Assembly (NCBI RefSeq): GCF_000217955.3
Contig: NZ_AFOY02000004.1
Span: forward strand, 372,001 to 436,000
Origin: Pseudomonas fluorescens HK44
GTDB lineage: Bacteria; Pseudomonadota; Gammaproteobacteria; Pseudomonadales; Pseudomonadaceae
Length of the DNA: 64,000 nucleotides
Reading direction: 5' to 3'
Shown: positions 17,821 to 26,512 of the stretch, one piece after another
Layout: every line of letters starts with the position of its first letter
Position numbering within the stretch: the first letter of the stretch is position 1
Made by a program: the position numbers and the translations under genes
Notes under the pieces: generated by a model
Databases searched by the model: none
Told to the model about the DNA's origin: nothing
The model's input: the letters and a program-made list of their open reading frames with translations, nothing else

Positions 17821-18810
17821 ATGAGCAGCAATAAAGTGCTGGTACTGGGAGCGACGGGCGGGATTGGCGGGGAGGTGGCGCGTCAATTGAAAGACGCCGG
17901 TTGGGAGGTGTGCGCGCTGACACGTCACCTCGAAAAGGCCGTCAATCAACAAGCGGATATCACGTGGTTGCGCGGCGATGCATTGAATCGGCAGGAGGTT
18001 ATCGAGGCAGCGAAAGGGTGTTCGGTGATTGTGCATGCGGTCAATCCGCCGGGCTATCGTCGATGGTCGGAGCTGGTGTTGCCGATGCTCGACAACACCA
18101 TCGCTGCGGCCGTGGTCGAGGGGGCAACCATCGTGCTGCCCGGCACGGTTTATAACTTCGGCCCTGATGCTTTTCCGGTATTGCATGAAGATTCACCACA
18201 GCAGCCGCGTACCCGAAAAGGTGCTATTCGGGTGGAGATGGAGCAGCGCTTGCGCAAGGCTGCTGACAACGGCGCTCGTGCGCTGATCGTTCGCGCTGGG
18301 GATTTTTTCGGGCCGCGAGCCGGTAACAACTGGTTTTCCCTGGGCTTGATCAAGCCGGGGAGGCCCGTCAAAGCAGTGAGTTATCCAGGTGAGCGGGGTG
18401 TTGCTCATCAGTGGGCCTATCTGCCTGACGTTGCGCGAACCATGGTCGAGTTGCTGGAGCGCCGCACCACACTCCACGCTTTCGAAAGCTTTCATATGGC
18501 CGGTCATCTGGACACCGACGGTATCCGGATGGGCCGTGCTATCCAGCGTGTTGTTTATCGGCACACGGGCATGGAGCCGCGTGTGACGGCGTTCCCGTGG
18601 TGGTTGCTGACAGTGGCTTCGCCCTTTGTTGTGACCTTCCGTGAAACGCTGGAAATGCGTTATTTGTGGCGCACTCCGGTGCAGATGGACAATGCGCGAT
18701 TGATCGAGGTGCTGGGGCGCGAACCGCATACGCCACTGGATGAGGCCGTCGAAGCGGCGTTGGTAGGCATGGGGTGCATCCGTCGAGACGGCTTGGCGAC
18801 TTATTCCTGA
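17821..18810 (+). CDS. NAD(P)-binding epimerase/dehydratase-like protein
   Basis: A 329-residue protein of the extended SDR type. The N-terminus KVLVLGATGGIGGEVARQLK is a Rossmann loop. The middle carries GTVYNFGPDAFPVLHEDSPQ, with a YxxxK-like context less clear than usual, and AGDFFGPRAGNNWFS. It resembles NAD-dependent epimerase/dehydratases and NmrA-like sugar or ketone reductases. Three extra codons upstream (to 17812) are possible, and I prefer MSSNKVLVLG. It is probably controlled by the divergent LysR gene. The substrate is unknown. Confidence 0.75.
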   Translation: MSSNKVLVLGATGGIGGEVARQLKDAGWEVCALTRHLEKAVNQQADITWLRGDALNRQEVIEAAKGCSVIVHAVNPPGYRRWSELVLPMLDNTIAAAVVEGATIVLPGTVYNFGPDAFPVLHEDSPQQPRTRKGAIRVEMEQRLRKAADNGARALIVRAGDFFGPRAGNNWFSLGLIKPGRPVKAVSYPGERGVAHQWAYLPDVARTMVELLERRTTLHAFESFHMAGHLDTDGIRMGRAIQRVVYRHTGMEPRVTAFPWWLLTVASPFVVTFRETLEMRYLWRTPVQMDNARLIEVLGREPHTPLDEAVEAALVGMGCIRRDGLATYS

Positions 18811-18843
18811 TGCGTGAGTGCTAACAGGCGTCTCCATTGACGG

Positions 18844-19038
18844 TCACTGACTGACTTGAGTTTCGCAGACAAAGTAATTGCTCTTACGATTCTTGGCCGT
18901 GAGATCTACTGTCAGCTTTTTGGCTGCTGCGAGGCATTGTTTGTAAGCGTCAGCGTGTACCCAGTGTTCGACGGGTATCACTTGGCAGTCAGTGCGGGAG
19001 GCGTCAGTGCATAGGTACAGCAGTAAAAATACCGTCAT
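18844..19038 (-). CDS. Small hypothetical exported protein
   Basis: A 64-residue frame beginning MTVFLLLYLCTDASRTDCQV, preceded by an excellent Shine-Dalgarno (AGGAGGT) seven bases before the ATG. The N-terminus is hydrophobic, possibly a short signal or anchor, and the rest contains four cysteines in total (LCTD, TDCQV, KQCLAAAKK, FVCETQ). I recall similar small proteins in pseudomonads but no named family. Real gene status is inferred from the ribosome-binding site and the cysteine pattern. Confidence 0.55.
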   Translation of the reverse strand: MTVFLLLYLCTDASRTDCQVIPVEHWVHADAYKQCLAAAKKLTVDLTAKNRKSNYFVCETQVSQ

Positions 19039-19297
19039 ACAACCTCCTGTGCGCTTAACACCAAAACCATCGGATGAACCTGGGTCGCAACCCTCCCTGG
19101 CAAGTAAAGCCGATTGATGTTTTATCTGTCAGAAGCGGGTCGATGAGGTCAGGGGCTTTTCTTGGCCGTTCGTCGGGCGTTGCGCATTTGAATCATGGGT
19201 CAGTGAATGACCGGCTAGTCTCAAACGCCTTGAAGGTCGGTATTTTTTTAGGCAATCAGTTGCTTGCCGGTATCGATCTGTCTGGAGGGACTGATAG

Positions 19298-19489
19298 ATG
19301 AGCATTCCTTACATTGAAGATGATGGTGCTGAGTACCCGGTCAACAATTGTGTGCAATGTGGCCAGACGGATTATGTGGCGGGGTTTGGTGAAACACCGA
19401 CCAAACCGGGCCAGGCCAGGCTGCCAGCGGTGACAAAAACCACCGCAAAGCCGTTCATGCCCAAGGTCTCCGTGCCTGTACGCAAGTAA
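19298..19489 (+). CDS. Small hypothetical protein with a CxxC pair
   Basis: A 63-residue frame MSIPYIEDDGAEYPVNNCVQCG, with a GGAGGG motif 9-14 bases before the ATG. CVQC could bind a metal or be redox active. The C-terminal half is basic and proline-rich (TKTTAKPFMPKVSVPVRK). No family is recognised. The ribosome-binding site makes it more credible than a random frame. Confidence 0.4.
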   Translation: MSIPYIEDDGAEYPVNNCVQCGQTDYVAGFGETPTKPGQARLPAVTKTTAKPFMPKVSVPVRK

Positions 19490-19852
19490 TCGAAAAGTAG
19501 GCAGACCCCGCCATTGACCATAGATTTTTGTGAGTGGTGTATGAGCATGCAGCGTGGCGCAGGGGGAGTGGAGGCTTGCGACGTGTCATGCGCGGTATCA
19601 ACATAATCGTTTTTCGGGCGTTTCCTTCACGCTTCTTTCACAAGAATATCCGTAGGCTCAACTCATCCGTTAAAAAGCAATTCCATTAGCCCGTCTCCCC
19701 AGCGGGCTTTTTTTTGCCTGCAATAAAACTCTTTGCGTATAAACTGTCCAACCCTCGAGCTCATGAGGGTTGGGCCGGTTCTTTGACTGAATCGACGGCC
19801 TTTTTAAGCATCCGGTTTTTTACTAATCAGTACCCTTTTTGAGGTTTATGTC
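19490..19852. other. Intergenic region with terminator and hairpin
   Basis: About 360 bases before the glycine-zipper gene. A terminator sits at 19688-19715. A perfect 9-bp hairpin (CCAACCCTC with GAGGGTTGG) at 19748-19773 has no T-run and lies in the probable leader of the next gene. The sequence 19600-19690 has no protein frame and could be a small RNA ending at that terminator. Confidence 0.45.
19688..19715 (+). terminator. Terminator, possibly of a small RNA
   Basis: AGCCCG pairs with CGGGCT around a C-rich loop (TCTCCCCAG) and is followed by eight T residues. It stands about 200 bases after the nearest upstream gene and before the next, so it may end a separate short transcript. Confidence 0.6.
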
Positions 19853-20197
19853 ATGCGTTTAACTTTGCCTGCTCTGGTTCTGGGTCTTCTGGTCGCTCAA
19901 GGCGCAATGGCCGGTGATGGCAGCGCAGCGCTCGGCGGCGGCCTGGGTGGTGCGCTGGGTAATGTGGTCGGTCAGAAGCTCGGTGGCAGCACCGGCGCGG
20001 CGATCGGTGCAGGCGTTGCAGGCGCGGCAGGCAGTGCTGCCGGCGCGCGCAAAGGTCACCGAGCCAAAGCTGCAATCGGCGGTGGTGTAGGCGCGGCGGG
20101 TGGTTCGGTCATCGGCAACTCGCTGGGCGGCAAGACCGGTTCCGCCATTGGTGCTGGCCTTGGTGGCGCAGCCGGCGGCGCGCTCATGGGCAAGTAA
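19853..20197 (+). CDS. Glycine-zipper exported protein
   Basis: A 114-residue protein with a signal peptide (cleavage after QGAMA, residue 20) and a mature part almost wholly of Gly-Ala-Ser repeats with GxxxG spacing (GGLGGALGNVVGQKLGGSTG, GAAGGALMGK). Two long hydrophobic zipper hairpins flank a basic turn (ARKGHRAKA). Such proteins insert into or span membranes, and many are stress-related. The exact role is unknown. It has its own terminator. Confidence 0.75.
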   Translation: MRLTLPALVLGLLVAQGAMAGDGSAALGGGLGGALGNVVGQKLGGSTGAAIGAGVAGAAGSAAGARKGHRAKAAIGGGVGAAGGSVIGNSLGGKTGSAIGAGLGGAAGGALMGK

Positions 20198-20224
20198 GCG
20201 CACTGATCCCAGCGATACGATTTG

Positions 20225-20253
20225 AAAAAGCCCGGCTAATTGCCGGGCTTTTT
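20225..20253 (+). terminator. Terminator of the glycine-zipper gene
   Basis: AAAAAGCCCGGC and GCCGGGCTTTTT pair perfectly around a five-base loop, 27 bases after the stop codon. The A-run on the left allows use in the opposite direction for the antitoxin gene, which ends at 20329. Confidence 0.85.
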
Positions 20254-20328
20254 CGATTTGGGTTACTTGACCCCTGACACCCCATGCTAGTGCGTTACCT
20301 GAATCCAGAACCGGCAATGACCCGGACT

Positions 20329-20655
20329 TCACAACTCCAGCTGATCAGCCCTGATCCCGAACGCCATGGCGATCTTTTCCCGAGTGGCGCGGCGCGGCTT
20401 GTTCACCGCCTCCTGCTGGGCGAACGCAGGTTGTGAAATCCCCATCCGCTTTGCCACTTCTTCCTGTGTCAGGTTCAAGTGTTCGCGCCAGGCGCGGATT
20501 GGGGTGGCGCCGTCGACAATACGGCTGACCACCTGATGAGGAATCAGCTCGGTGCCGCCGTGTTGAGCGACATATTGCTGGTAGGGGATGACCACAAAGG
20601 CCGGTTCACCGTCCGGGCCGTTGATGATTTGTATGTCAGTAGGTGCGTTCGTCAC
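20329..20655 (-). CDS. XRE-family antitoxin of a RelE-type pair
   Basis: A 108-residue protein. The C-terminal half is an XRE helix-turn-helix (LNLTQEEVAKRMGISQPAFA, REKIAMAFGIRADQLEL), and the N-terminal part (PDGEPAFVVIPYQQYVAQHG) should wrap the toxin. The start overlaps the end of the toxin gene by 20 bases, so the two are translated together with the toxin first, as in higBA-type modules. It would neutralise the toxin and repress the operon. Confidence 0.82.
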   Translation of the reverse strand: MTNAPTDIQIINGPDGEPAFVVIPYQQYVAQHGGTELIPHQVVSRIVDGATPIRAWREHLNLTQEEVAKRMGISQPAFAQQEAVNKPRRATREKIAMAFGIRADQLEL

Positions 20656-20890
20656 GTTTTTTGACCTCTTGAATGCTGACTACCTGGACCGAGCCGTCCC
20701 AGTCAAACAGAACCCGGTAGCTACCGACTCTCAGGCGATACCCGCAATTGTGCAGGGCTAGCGCCTTGACATTGATTGCGTCGGGCATGCGCTCCAGCTG
20801 CGTTACGGCATCGCGGATTTGCGCCCGGTGCTCCGTGTGTACCCTGAGCAGTTGCTTTACGGCTTTGCGGGTCCAGTAGATTTCGTTCAT
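20636..20890 (-). CDS. RelE/HigB-family toxin
   Basis: An 84-residue basic protein beginning MNEIYWTRKAVKQLLRV. It contains the RelE/ParE-fold elements HNCGYRLRVGSYRVLFDWDG and VVSIQEVKKRDERTY, where the conserved Arg/Tyr residues of mRNA-cleaving RelE toxins lie. Length matches the family. It precedes the antitoxin gene. An AT-rich region upstream with CTTAT/ATAAG half-sites at 20931-20946 is the likely promoter and operator. Confidence 0.82.
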   Translation of the reverse strand: MNEIYWTRKAVKQLLRVHTEHRAQIRDAVTQLERMPDAINVKALALHNCGYRLRVGSYRVLFDWDGSVQVVSIQEVKKRDERTY

Positions 20891-21145
20891 GAGATCTTAA
20901 TAAGTCTTCCATAAGTTATGCAATTATTTTCTTATATTTCTATAAGTAACCGTGCGGCGCTTTCCTTGCGCTCACTACACACCCTAGGCTGTGATCTGAG
21001 GGGGAGGGGCGGCAAACAGTTGCCGCATGTGAACCGCGCTCGTTATGCTGCTGAGCCCTTTGATCGATCCTTTTTCGATCGATCAAGGCACTGGCCGTAC
21101 CTGAGCCGCCTCCCGGAATGTTGTGTTGATAACGGATCAGATGCG

Positions 21146-21838
21146 ATGAATGCACCGCTCGACTTCGGCCCGATCAAGGCCGTGATTTTCGATATGGATG
21201 GTTTGCTGCTCGATACCGAGGGTATCTACACCGAGGTCACGCAAATCATTGCCGAACGCTACGGCCGAACCTTCGACTGGCACATCAAGCAGAACATCAT
21301 CGGCCGCGGTGCTGGCGATTTGGCGCGTTATGTCGTCGAGGCGCTGGACCTGCCGATCAGCGCCGAAGAGTTTCTGCTGATCCGCGAGCCGTTGATGCGC
21401 GAACGATTTCCGCGTGCGCTCGCGATGCCGGGCGCGCAGGAGCTGGTTCAGCATCTGAAAGCGAACAACATTCCGATTGCCGTGGGCACGAGTTCTTCGA
21501 GTCAGTCCTTCGGGCAGAAAACCACATTGCATGGCGATTGGTTTGCGTTGTTCGACACCATCGTGACTGCTGATGACCCTGAGGTAGGTGCGGCGAAACC
21601 AGCCCCGGATATCTTCCTCACTGCTGCGCGACGTTTGGGTGTAGCGCCACAGGATTGCCTGGTGTTTGAAGACTCGCCGTTTGGCGTCACAGCAGCAAAA
21701 GCTGCGGGGATGACCGCGATTGCTGTGCCGGATGCGGCCATGGCTGACGAAAAGTATGCGCATGCCGACAGCATTCTTCGTACGTTAAAAGCCTTCCAGC
21801 CGCACGCGTATGGCTTGCCGGCACTCGAGCACGCATAA
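21146..21838 (+). CDS. HAD-IA family phosphatase
   Basis: A 230-residue hydrolase. Motif I VIFDMDGLLLDTEG holds the nucleophile Asp near residue 16. Motif II is the SSS stretch (VGTSSSSQSF), motif III the Lys of AAKPAPDIFL and motif IV CLVFEDSPFG. This set matches the pseudouridine-5'-phosphatase/phosphoglucomutase-like HAD branch, which dephosphorylates small sugar phosphates. The frame is open far upstream, but the ATG at 21146 is where family similarity starts. The substrate is not known. Confidence 0.85.
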   Translation: MNAPLDFGPIKAVIFDMDGLLLDTEGIYTEVTQIIAERYGRTFDWHIKQNIIGRGAGDLARYVVEALDLPISAEEFLLIREPLMRERFPRALAMPGAQELVQHLKANNIPIAVGTSSSSQSFGQKTTLHGDWFALFDTIVTADDPEVGAAKPAPDIFLTAARRLGVAPQDCLVFEDSPFGVTAAKAAGMTAIAVPDAAMADEKYAHADSILRTLKAFQPHAYGLPALEHA

Positions 21839-21854
21839 CGCAAGCGCTGAACGA

Positions 21855-21896
21855 CAAAACGCCGGGCAACCTGATCAAGGGTTGCCCGGCGTTTTG
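21855..21896. terminator. Bidirectional terminator
   Basis: A perfect 16-bp stem (arms CAAAACGCCGGGCAAC and GTTGCCCGGCGTTTTG) separates the HAD gene from the convergent SDR pseudogene and can stop transcription from both. Confidence 0.85.
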
Positions 21897-21920
21897 TTAT
21901 TACGCCGCAAAAACGCTGAA

Positions 21921-22376
21921 TCAGGCGCCAAAGCCACCGTCGATGCTCAGGCTGGCCCCAGTGATGTAGCCGGCTGCCGGGCCGACCAGGTAGGCGACGA
22001 AACTGGCAATCTCGGAGGCGGTGCCATAACGACCAACGGCCATCAGCGGGATCAGGCTTTCGGCGAAGTCGCCATGGGCCGGGTTCATGTCGGCATCGAC
22101 CGGGCCAGGCTGCACGTTATTGATGGTGATACCGCGGGGGCCCAGGTCGCGGGACAGGCCTTTGGTCAGGCCGACCAGCGCTGCCTTGCTCATGGCGTAA
22201 GGGCCGCCACCGGCGAAGGGCATGCGGTCGGCGTTGGTGCTGCCGATGTTGATGAGCTTCTTGAGTCGCGATGAACACGCTGCGTACATTGATCGCCAGG
22301 GTTTTGTCGAAGTCTTCGAGTTTGAAGTCTTCCAGTGGAGCGACAGCCAGCCCCCCTGCGTTGTTGACCAGAATAT
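21921..22376 (-). pseudogene. SDR-family oxidoreductase, broken
   Basis: The C-terminal part is well preserved (INIGSTNADRMPFAGGGPYA, MSKAALVGLTKGL, GYITGASLSIDGGFG) and includes the catalytic Ser, Tyr and Lys. Upstream, a second frame gives DILVNNAGGLAVAPLEDFKL and TLAINVRSVFIATQEAHQ. The two frames meet near 22262, where some 10 codons are missing and the frame shifts. The N-terminal cofactor-binding part is gone, because the IS5-family element starts right after a CTAG at 22377-22380. The gene is dead. Confidence 0.8.
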
Positions 22377-22445
22377 CTAGGGAAATCCTGAAGAAGACTT
22401 CCTGATTTTGGCAAAATGCCGGGACTCCACCCGCCGAGTTTTCCG

Positions 22446-22959
22446 ATGAAGCAAATGACCTTCGCCGATGCCGAGTACGCCGGTAAGCGCAAGCAGACCC
22501 GCAAAGAGTTGTTCCTGATCGAGATGGATCAGGTGGTGCCGTGGAAGGGTTTGATTGCCCTGATCGAGCCGCATTACCCGAAGGGGAATGGTGGTCGTCC
22601 GGCCTATCCGCTGATGGCGATGCTGCGTATCCATCTGATGCAAAACTGGTTCGGCTACAGCGATCCAGCGATGGAGGAGGCGCTGTACGAGACCACTATT
22701 CTGCGACAGTTTGCTGGGCTGAGCCTGGAGCGCATCCCTGATGAAACCACCATCCTCAACTTCCGTCGTTTGCTGGAGAAGCACGAACTAGCCGCCGGAA
22801 TTCTGGCCGTGATCAATGGCTATCTGGGCGACCGAGGTCTGTCGCTGCGCCAAGGCACCATCGTGGATGCCACGCTGATCAATGCGCCAAGCTCGACCAA
22901 GAACAAAGACGGTAAGCGCGACCCGGACATGCATCAAACCAAGAAGGGCAACCAGTATT
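22446..22959 (+). pseudogene. IS5-family transposase, first block
   Basis: Begins MKQMTFADAEYAGKRKQTRK and runs through GGRPAYPLMAMLRIHLMQNW, LERIPDETTILNFRRLLEKH and VDATLINAPSSTKNKDGKRD up to KKGNQY. These are the N-terminal DUF772-type domain and the start of the DDE core with the first Asp (VDATLI). It stops at the 5' end of the group II intron (GTGTG). Confidence 0.85.
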
Positions 22960-24809
22960 GTGTGTCACGAACACAGGTCAGTTGACCTGTGATGCTGTAC
23001 CGAAGATGGAAGTAGGCCTTCCGAAGTCGGCTTGCAGGAGCGGACTTCAAACCACCTGGTGCTGCTGCGCCCAAAAGGCGTGGTGGTGAGCGACCGAGGA
23101 AAAGTCACCCCTGAGGGTGGCAGGTGAGTATGGAGAAGATGAGCGAAAGCAAACCGTCCGATGACGCATCGTTATGCCCAAGGTGCTGTCGAAACTGAGG
23201 TTGAGTATTGGCTTCAGGACGAGTCGGGGCGTTACCTGCTTACGGACCCGATGGCAGCCGGTGTATAGGCGGCATGATCTCCATATAGGCTTTGGTATGG
23301 AACGTGAGAACCTTGTTCCAGATGCGAAGGAAAATGACAAATGGCCAACACCATGAGGAAGAATACCGATGCTGGAGCGAGGGGCGGAGCCTCCCGTAGT
23401 AGTGATGAAGCCTCTGTAATGGCGGTGGAGCGAAGGGGCGGCGTTATCCTGCCGACGAATGCTGTCAACCTCCGGGGATGAGCAGCATGATATCGGCGAA
23501 ACCTTATGGCATAGCGAAGCGCACGGTATGGGAGGCATACCAGCAGGTTAAAGCTAACCGTGGTGCTGCTGGCGTCGACGATGAAACCATTGCCGACTTC
23601 GAGCAGGGCCTGTCGAAGAATCTTTACAAGCTGTGGAACCGGATGTCGTCGGGATCATACTTCCCGCCGCCGGTGAAGCAGGTGGAGATTCCCAAAGCGT
23701 CGGGAGGCATGCGCAAGCTGGGGGTGCCCACGGTCTCTGACCGTGTTGCGCAAACCGTAGTCAAACTTCTCATTGAGCCAGAGCTGGACTTGATCTTCCA
23801 TCCGGACTCTTATGGGTATCGGCCTGGACGGTCGGCGAAGCAGGCCGTGGCAATCACTCGTGAACGCTGCTGGCGATATGACTGGGTCGTGGAGTTTGAT
23901 ATCAAGGCGGCTTTCGATCAGATTGATCATGGGCTGCTGATGAAAGCGGTACGCGCCCACATCAAGGAAGACTGGGTTCTTCTGTACATTGAGCGGTGGC
24001 TGGTCGCACCGTTCGAAACGAAGGACGGCGTTCGCGTTCCACGCGACCGCGGCACTCCGCAGGGAGGAGTAGTCAGTCCAATCCTGATGAATCTGTTCAT
24101 GCACTACGCCTTCGACATGTGGATGCAACGCACCAGCGCGAACTGTCCGTTCGCCCGGTATGCAGACGATGCGGTGGTTCACTGCCGTAGTCGGAAGCAG
24201 GCGGAATATATGATGCGAACCATCGCGTCACGGCTGGCGGACTGCGGGCTGACGATGCATCCTGAGAAATCGAAGATCGTGTATTGCAAGGACAGCAACC
24301 GTACCGAACAGCATCTGCATGTGAGCTTCACCTTCCTGGGATTTATGTTCAGGCCGAGGAAGGCACTCAGCAAAGACGGCAGACTTTTCACGAGCTTCCT
24401 TCCGGGAGCGAGCGAGGGTGCCTTGAAGCGGATGCGGCAAACGGTGCGCAGGTGGCGACTCAATAGTCAAACCCACGTGACGCTGGCCAATGTGGCTCGG
24501 CTATACAATCCGGTGATACAGGGGTGGTGGCACTACTATGGCTCGTTTTATCGGACGTCCATGCTTGGCATCTTCCAACACATTGACCGCGCACTTGAAC
24601 GCTGGGCCCGACGAAAGTACAAGGCCCTCCACAGGCGGAAGCGGCGTGGTAGCCGATGGGTGGAAAAGATGCGGATGGTGGCACCCCGGCTATTCCATCA
24701 CTGGCGAGTGGCTGGGCAACAAGGTTGGATAACGGGAGCCGTATGACGCGAGAGTGTCACGTACGGTTCTGCGAGCGGCTGTGGGGGCAGTTCCTGCGGT
24801 CGACTCACC
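22960..24809 (+). mobile_element. Group II intron
   Basis: About 1.85 kb. The 5' boundary starts GTGTG, matching the group II consensus. The catalytic domain V lies at 24736-24769 (starts GAGCCGTATG, ends GTACGGTTC), followed by a domain VI hairpin (GAGCGGCTGTGGGG region). The intron encodes one reverse transcriptase/maturase at 23478-24746. Its 3' end is set so that the IS5 frame is restored (TAT T + AC TTC). The last bases do not fit the AY rule exactly, so the ends may be off by one base. About 500 bases before the ORF are intron RNA domains, not genes. Confidence 0.85.
23478..24746 (+). CDS. ltrA: Group II intron reverse transcriptase/maturase
   Basis: A 422-residue protein. The reverse transcriptase blocks are clear: AYQQVKANRGAAGVDDETIA, YFPPPVKQVEIPKASGGMRK, VVEFDIKAAFDQIDHGLLM, GTPQGGVVSPILMNLFMHYA and the active-site FARYADDAVVHC. 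The maturase (X) domain follows (RLYNPVIQGWWHYYGSFYR). No HNH endonuclease domain is present after it, so the enzyme belongs to the endonuclease-lacking type. It should support splicing of its own intron and retrohoming. The frame is intact. Confidence 0.92.
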   Translation: MSSMISAKPYGIAKRTVWEAYQQVKANRGAAGVDDETIADFEQGLSKNLYKLWNRMSSGSYFPPPVKQVEIPKASGGMRKLGVPTVSDRVAQTVVKLLIEPELDLIFHPDSYGYRPGRSAKQAVAITRERCWRYDWVVEFDIKAAFDQIDHGLLMKAVRAHIKEDWVLLYIERWLVAPFETKDGVRVPRDRGTPQGGVVSPILMNLFMHYAFDMWMQRTSANCPFARYADDAVVHCRSRKQAEYMMRTIASRLADCGLTMHPEKSKIVYCKDSNRTEQHLHVSFTFLGFMFRPRKALSKDGRLFTSFLPGASEGALKRMRQTVRRWRLNSQTHVTLANVARLYNPVIQGWWHYYGSFYRTSMLGIFQHIDRALERWARRKYKALHRRKRRGSRWVEKMRMVAPRLFHHWRVAGQQGWITGAV

Positions 24810-25123
24810 ACTTCGGCATGAAGGCCCACATCGGCGTGGATGACGAGTCGGGTTTGGTGCACAGCGTGGTGGGCACGGCGGCCAACGTGGCAGATGTCAC
24901 TCAGGTCGACAAACTGCTGCACGGCGCGGAGAACGTGGTCTGCGCCGATGCCGGTTATACCGGCATCGAGAAACGTACTGAGCATGATGGGCGCGAGGTG
25001 ATCTGGCAGATCGCGGCACGCCGCAGCACTTACAAGAAGCTGGGTAAGCGTAGCGCCCTGTACAAAGCCAAGCGCAAGATCGAAAAGGCCAAGGCGCAGG
25101 TGCGCGCCAAGGTCGAGCACCCG
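24810..25123 (+). pseudogene. IS5-family transposase, second block
   Basis: Continues the interrupted gene with FGMKAHIGVDDESGLVHSVV, VVCADAGYTGIEK (second catalytic Asp) and KAKAQVRAKVEHP, up to the start of the IS1111-type element. The frame agrees exactly with blocks one and three. Confidence 0.8.
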
Positions 25124-26512
25124 TATATGGACTCCTCCTCTTTGCAAGCCCCCCTTCGCTCTGGCGCCCGTGCCGACTGCACACGTATATTCGGCCTCTG
25201 ACTGTGGCATCAGATCGATGCTGGGCCATGATGGGCTATTCGCGCGTTGGTTCCCAATCGTTCCGCCGTGCTTTTCGCACCTGGATGCTTGAGGGTTTTA
25301 CCAACGCTGGTTCGACCGGTTTGCCATCGTTCGGGTTGCGTCGCAATCGTGGTTAAGGGATGGTTCTCTCGTAGGGTACCTCGGGTGAATAGATCAGGTT
25401 GCCGCCCGATCCGGTTGGTAATCAGAATCATGACGCAGCATTGCCCAGGCCATGCGTGCCGTTTTATTGGCCAGCGCGACAGCGGCCACATTGGGATGTG
25501 AGCGCTCGGCTAAACGGACGACCCACTGGCTGAGTCGGTCGTCTTTGGGTTTCGCCGTACGCAACGCCGAGCGGGCACCATGGACTATCAGTGTTCGCAG
25601 ATACGCATCGCCGCGCTTGCTGATGCCAAGCAGTCGATCCTTGCCGCCGGAGCTGTGTTGCCTCGGCGTCAATCCCAGTGAGGCGGCGAACTGTCGGCCG
25701 TTGGCAAACTGTCGAGGATCACCGAGGGCGACGACGAGTGCGGTGGCGATCATCGGGCCGACGCCGCGTAGCTGTTGTAGACGGAGGGCGGCCGGTTCGC
25801 TTGTCGCAATGGCAGTAATCTCGCTGTCGAGTTCGTTCACGCGCTCATCCAGCCCGCGAAGATCGCCCCACAAGCCATCCAGCAAACGGCGAAAGCGTAC
25901 CGTCAAACCGTTATCCGGATCTTCCAGCCAGCACGGTATCGCACGACGTAGCATGAGTAATTCTTTCGGGGCGATGAGGCCGTACTCGGCGACCAGCCCA
26001 CGAATCTGATTGGCTTTGGCCGTCCGCTGTTCAATTAAGCCGGCCCGGATGCGATGCGTCGCCTGGATATCCTGTTGCTCGACGGTCTTGATGGCGACGA
26101 AGCGCATGCTGGGGCGGCTCATCGCTTCACAGATGGCCTCGGCATCGTTGGCGTCGTTCTTGTTGCTCTTGACGTACGGTTTGACGAACTGCGGCGCGAT
26201 CAGCTTCACGCGAAATCCGCATGCCTGGAGCTGTCGTGCCCAATGGTGCGCACCGCCGCAACTTTCCATGCCAATCTCACAGCCGGGCTCGATCTTCTCC
26301 AGCACCGTTTGAAGCCAGCGATCACGAGGCAGACGCTGCCGCCAGATTGGCTGGTCATGGCAATCCACGCCGTGGATCTGAAATACGTTCTTGGCCAGGT
26401 CGACCCCAATGCGCATAAGCTTCATGTGTGGACTCCTTCTCGCATTTGACTGTGGTTCGCACCTTCAGTCTGGCACTCAAGATGCCGAGGTGAGGAGGAG
26501 TCCATCCCATTG
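25124..26512 (-). mobile_element. IS110-family (IS1111 group) element
   Basis: About 1.39 kb carrying one transposase on the minus strand. Perfect 14-bp subterminal inverted repeats (ATGGACTCCTCCTC at 25127-25140, GAGGAGGAGTCCAT at 26492-26505) lie a few bases inside the ends, which is characteristic of the IS1111 group. The exact ends are set by the restored codons CCG|TTC of the host transposase. No target duplication is seen, as usual for this group. Confidence 0.8.
25394..26425 (-). CDS. IS1111-type transposase (DEDD)
   Basis: A 343-residue DEDD transposase. The N-terminal RuvC-like domain starts MRIGVDLAKNVFQIHGVD (first Asp) and continues with KSNKNDANDAEAICEA (further acidic residues). 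The C-terminal Tnp20 domain has LRGVGPMIATALVVALGDPR and ASLGLTPRQHSSGGKDRLLG, which carries the serine used in catalysis. Complete and probably functional. Confidence 0.9.
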   Translation of the reverse strand: MKLMRIGVDLAKNVFQIHGVDCHDQPIWRQRLPRDRWLQTVLEKIEPGCEIGMESCGGAHHWARQLQACGFRVKLIAPQFVKPYVKSNKNDANDAEAICEAMSRPSMRFVAIKTVEQQDIQATHRIRAGLIEQRTAKANQIRGLVAEYGLIAPKELLMLRRAIPCWLEDPDNGLTVRFRRLLDGLWGDLRGLDERVNELDSEITAIATSEPAALRLQQLRGVGPMIATALVVALGDPRQFANGRQFAASLGLTPRQHSSGGKDRLLGISKRGDAYLRTLIVHGARSALRTAKPKDDRLSQWVVRLAERSHPNVAAVALANKTARMAWAMLRHDSDYQPDRAAT

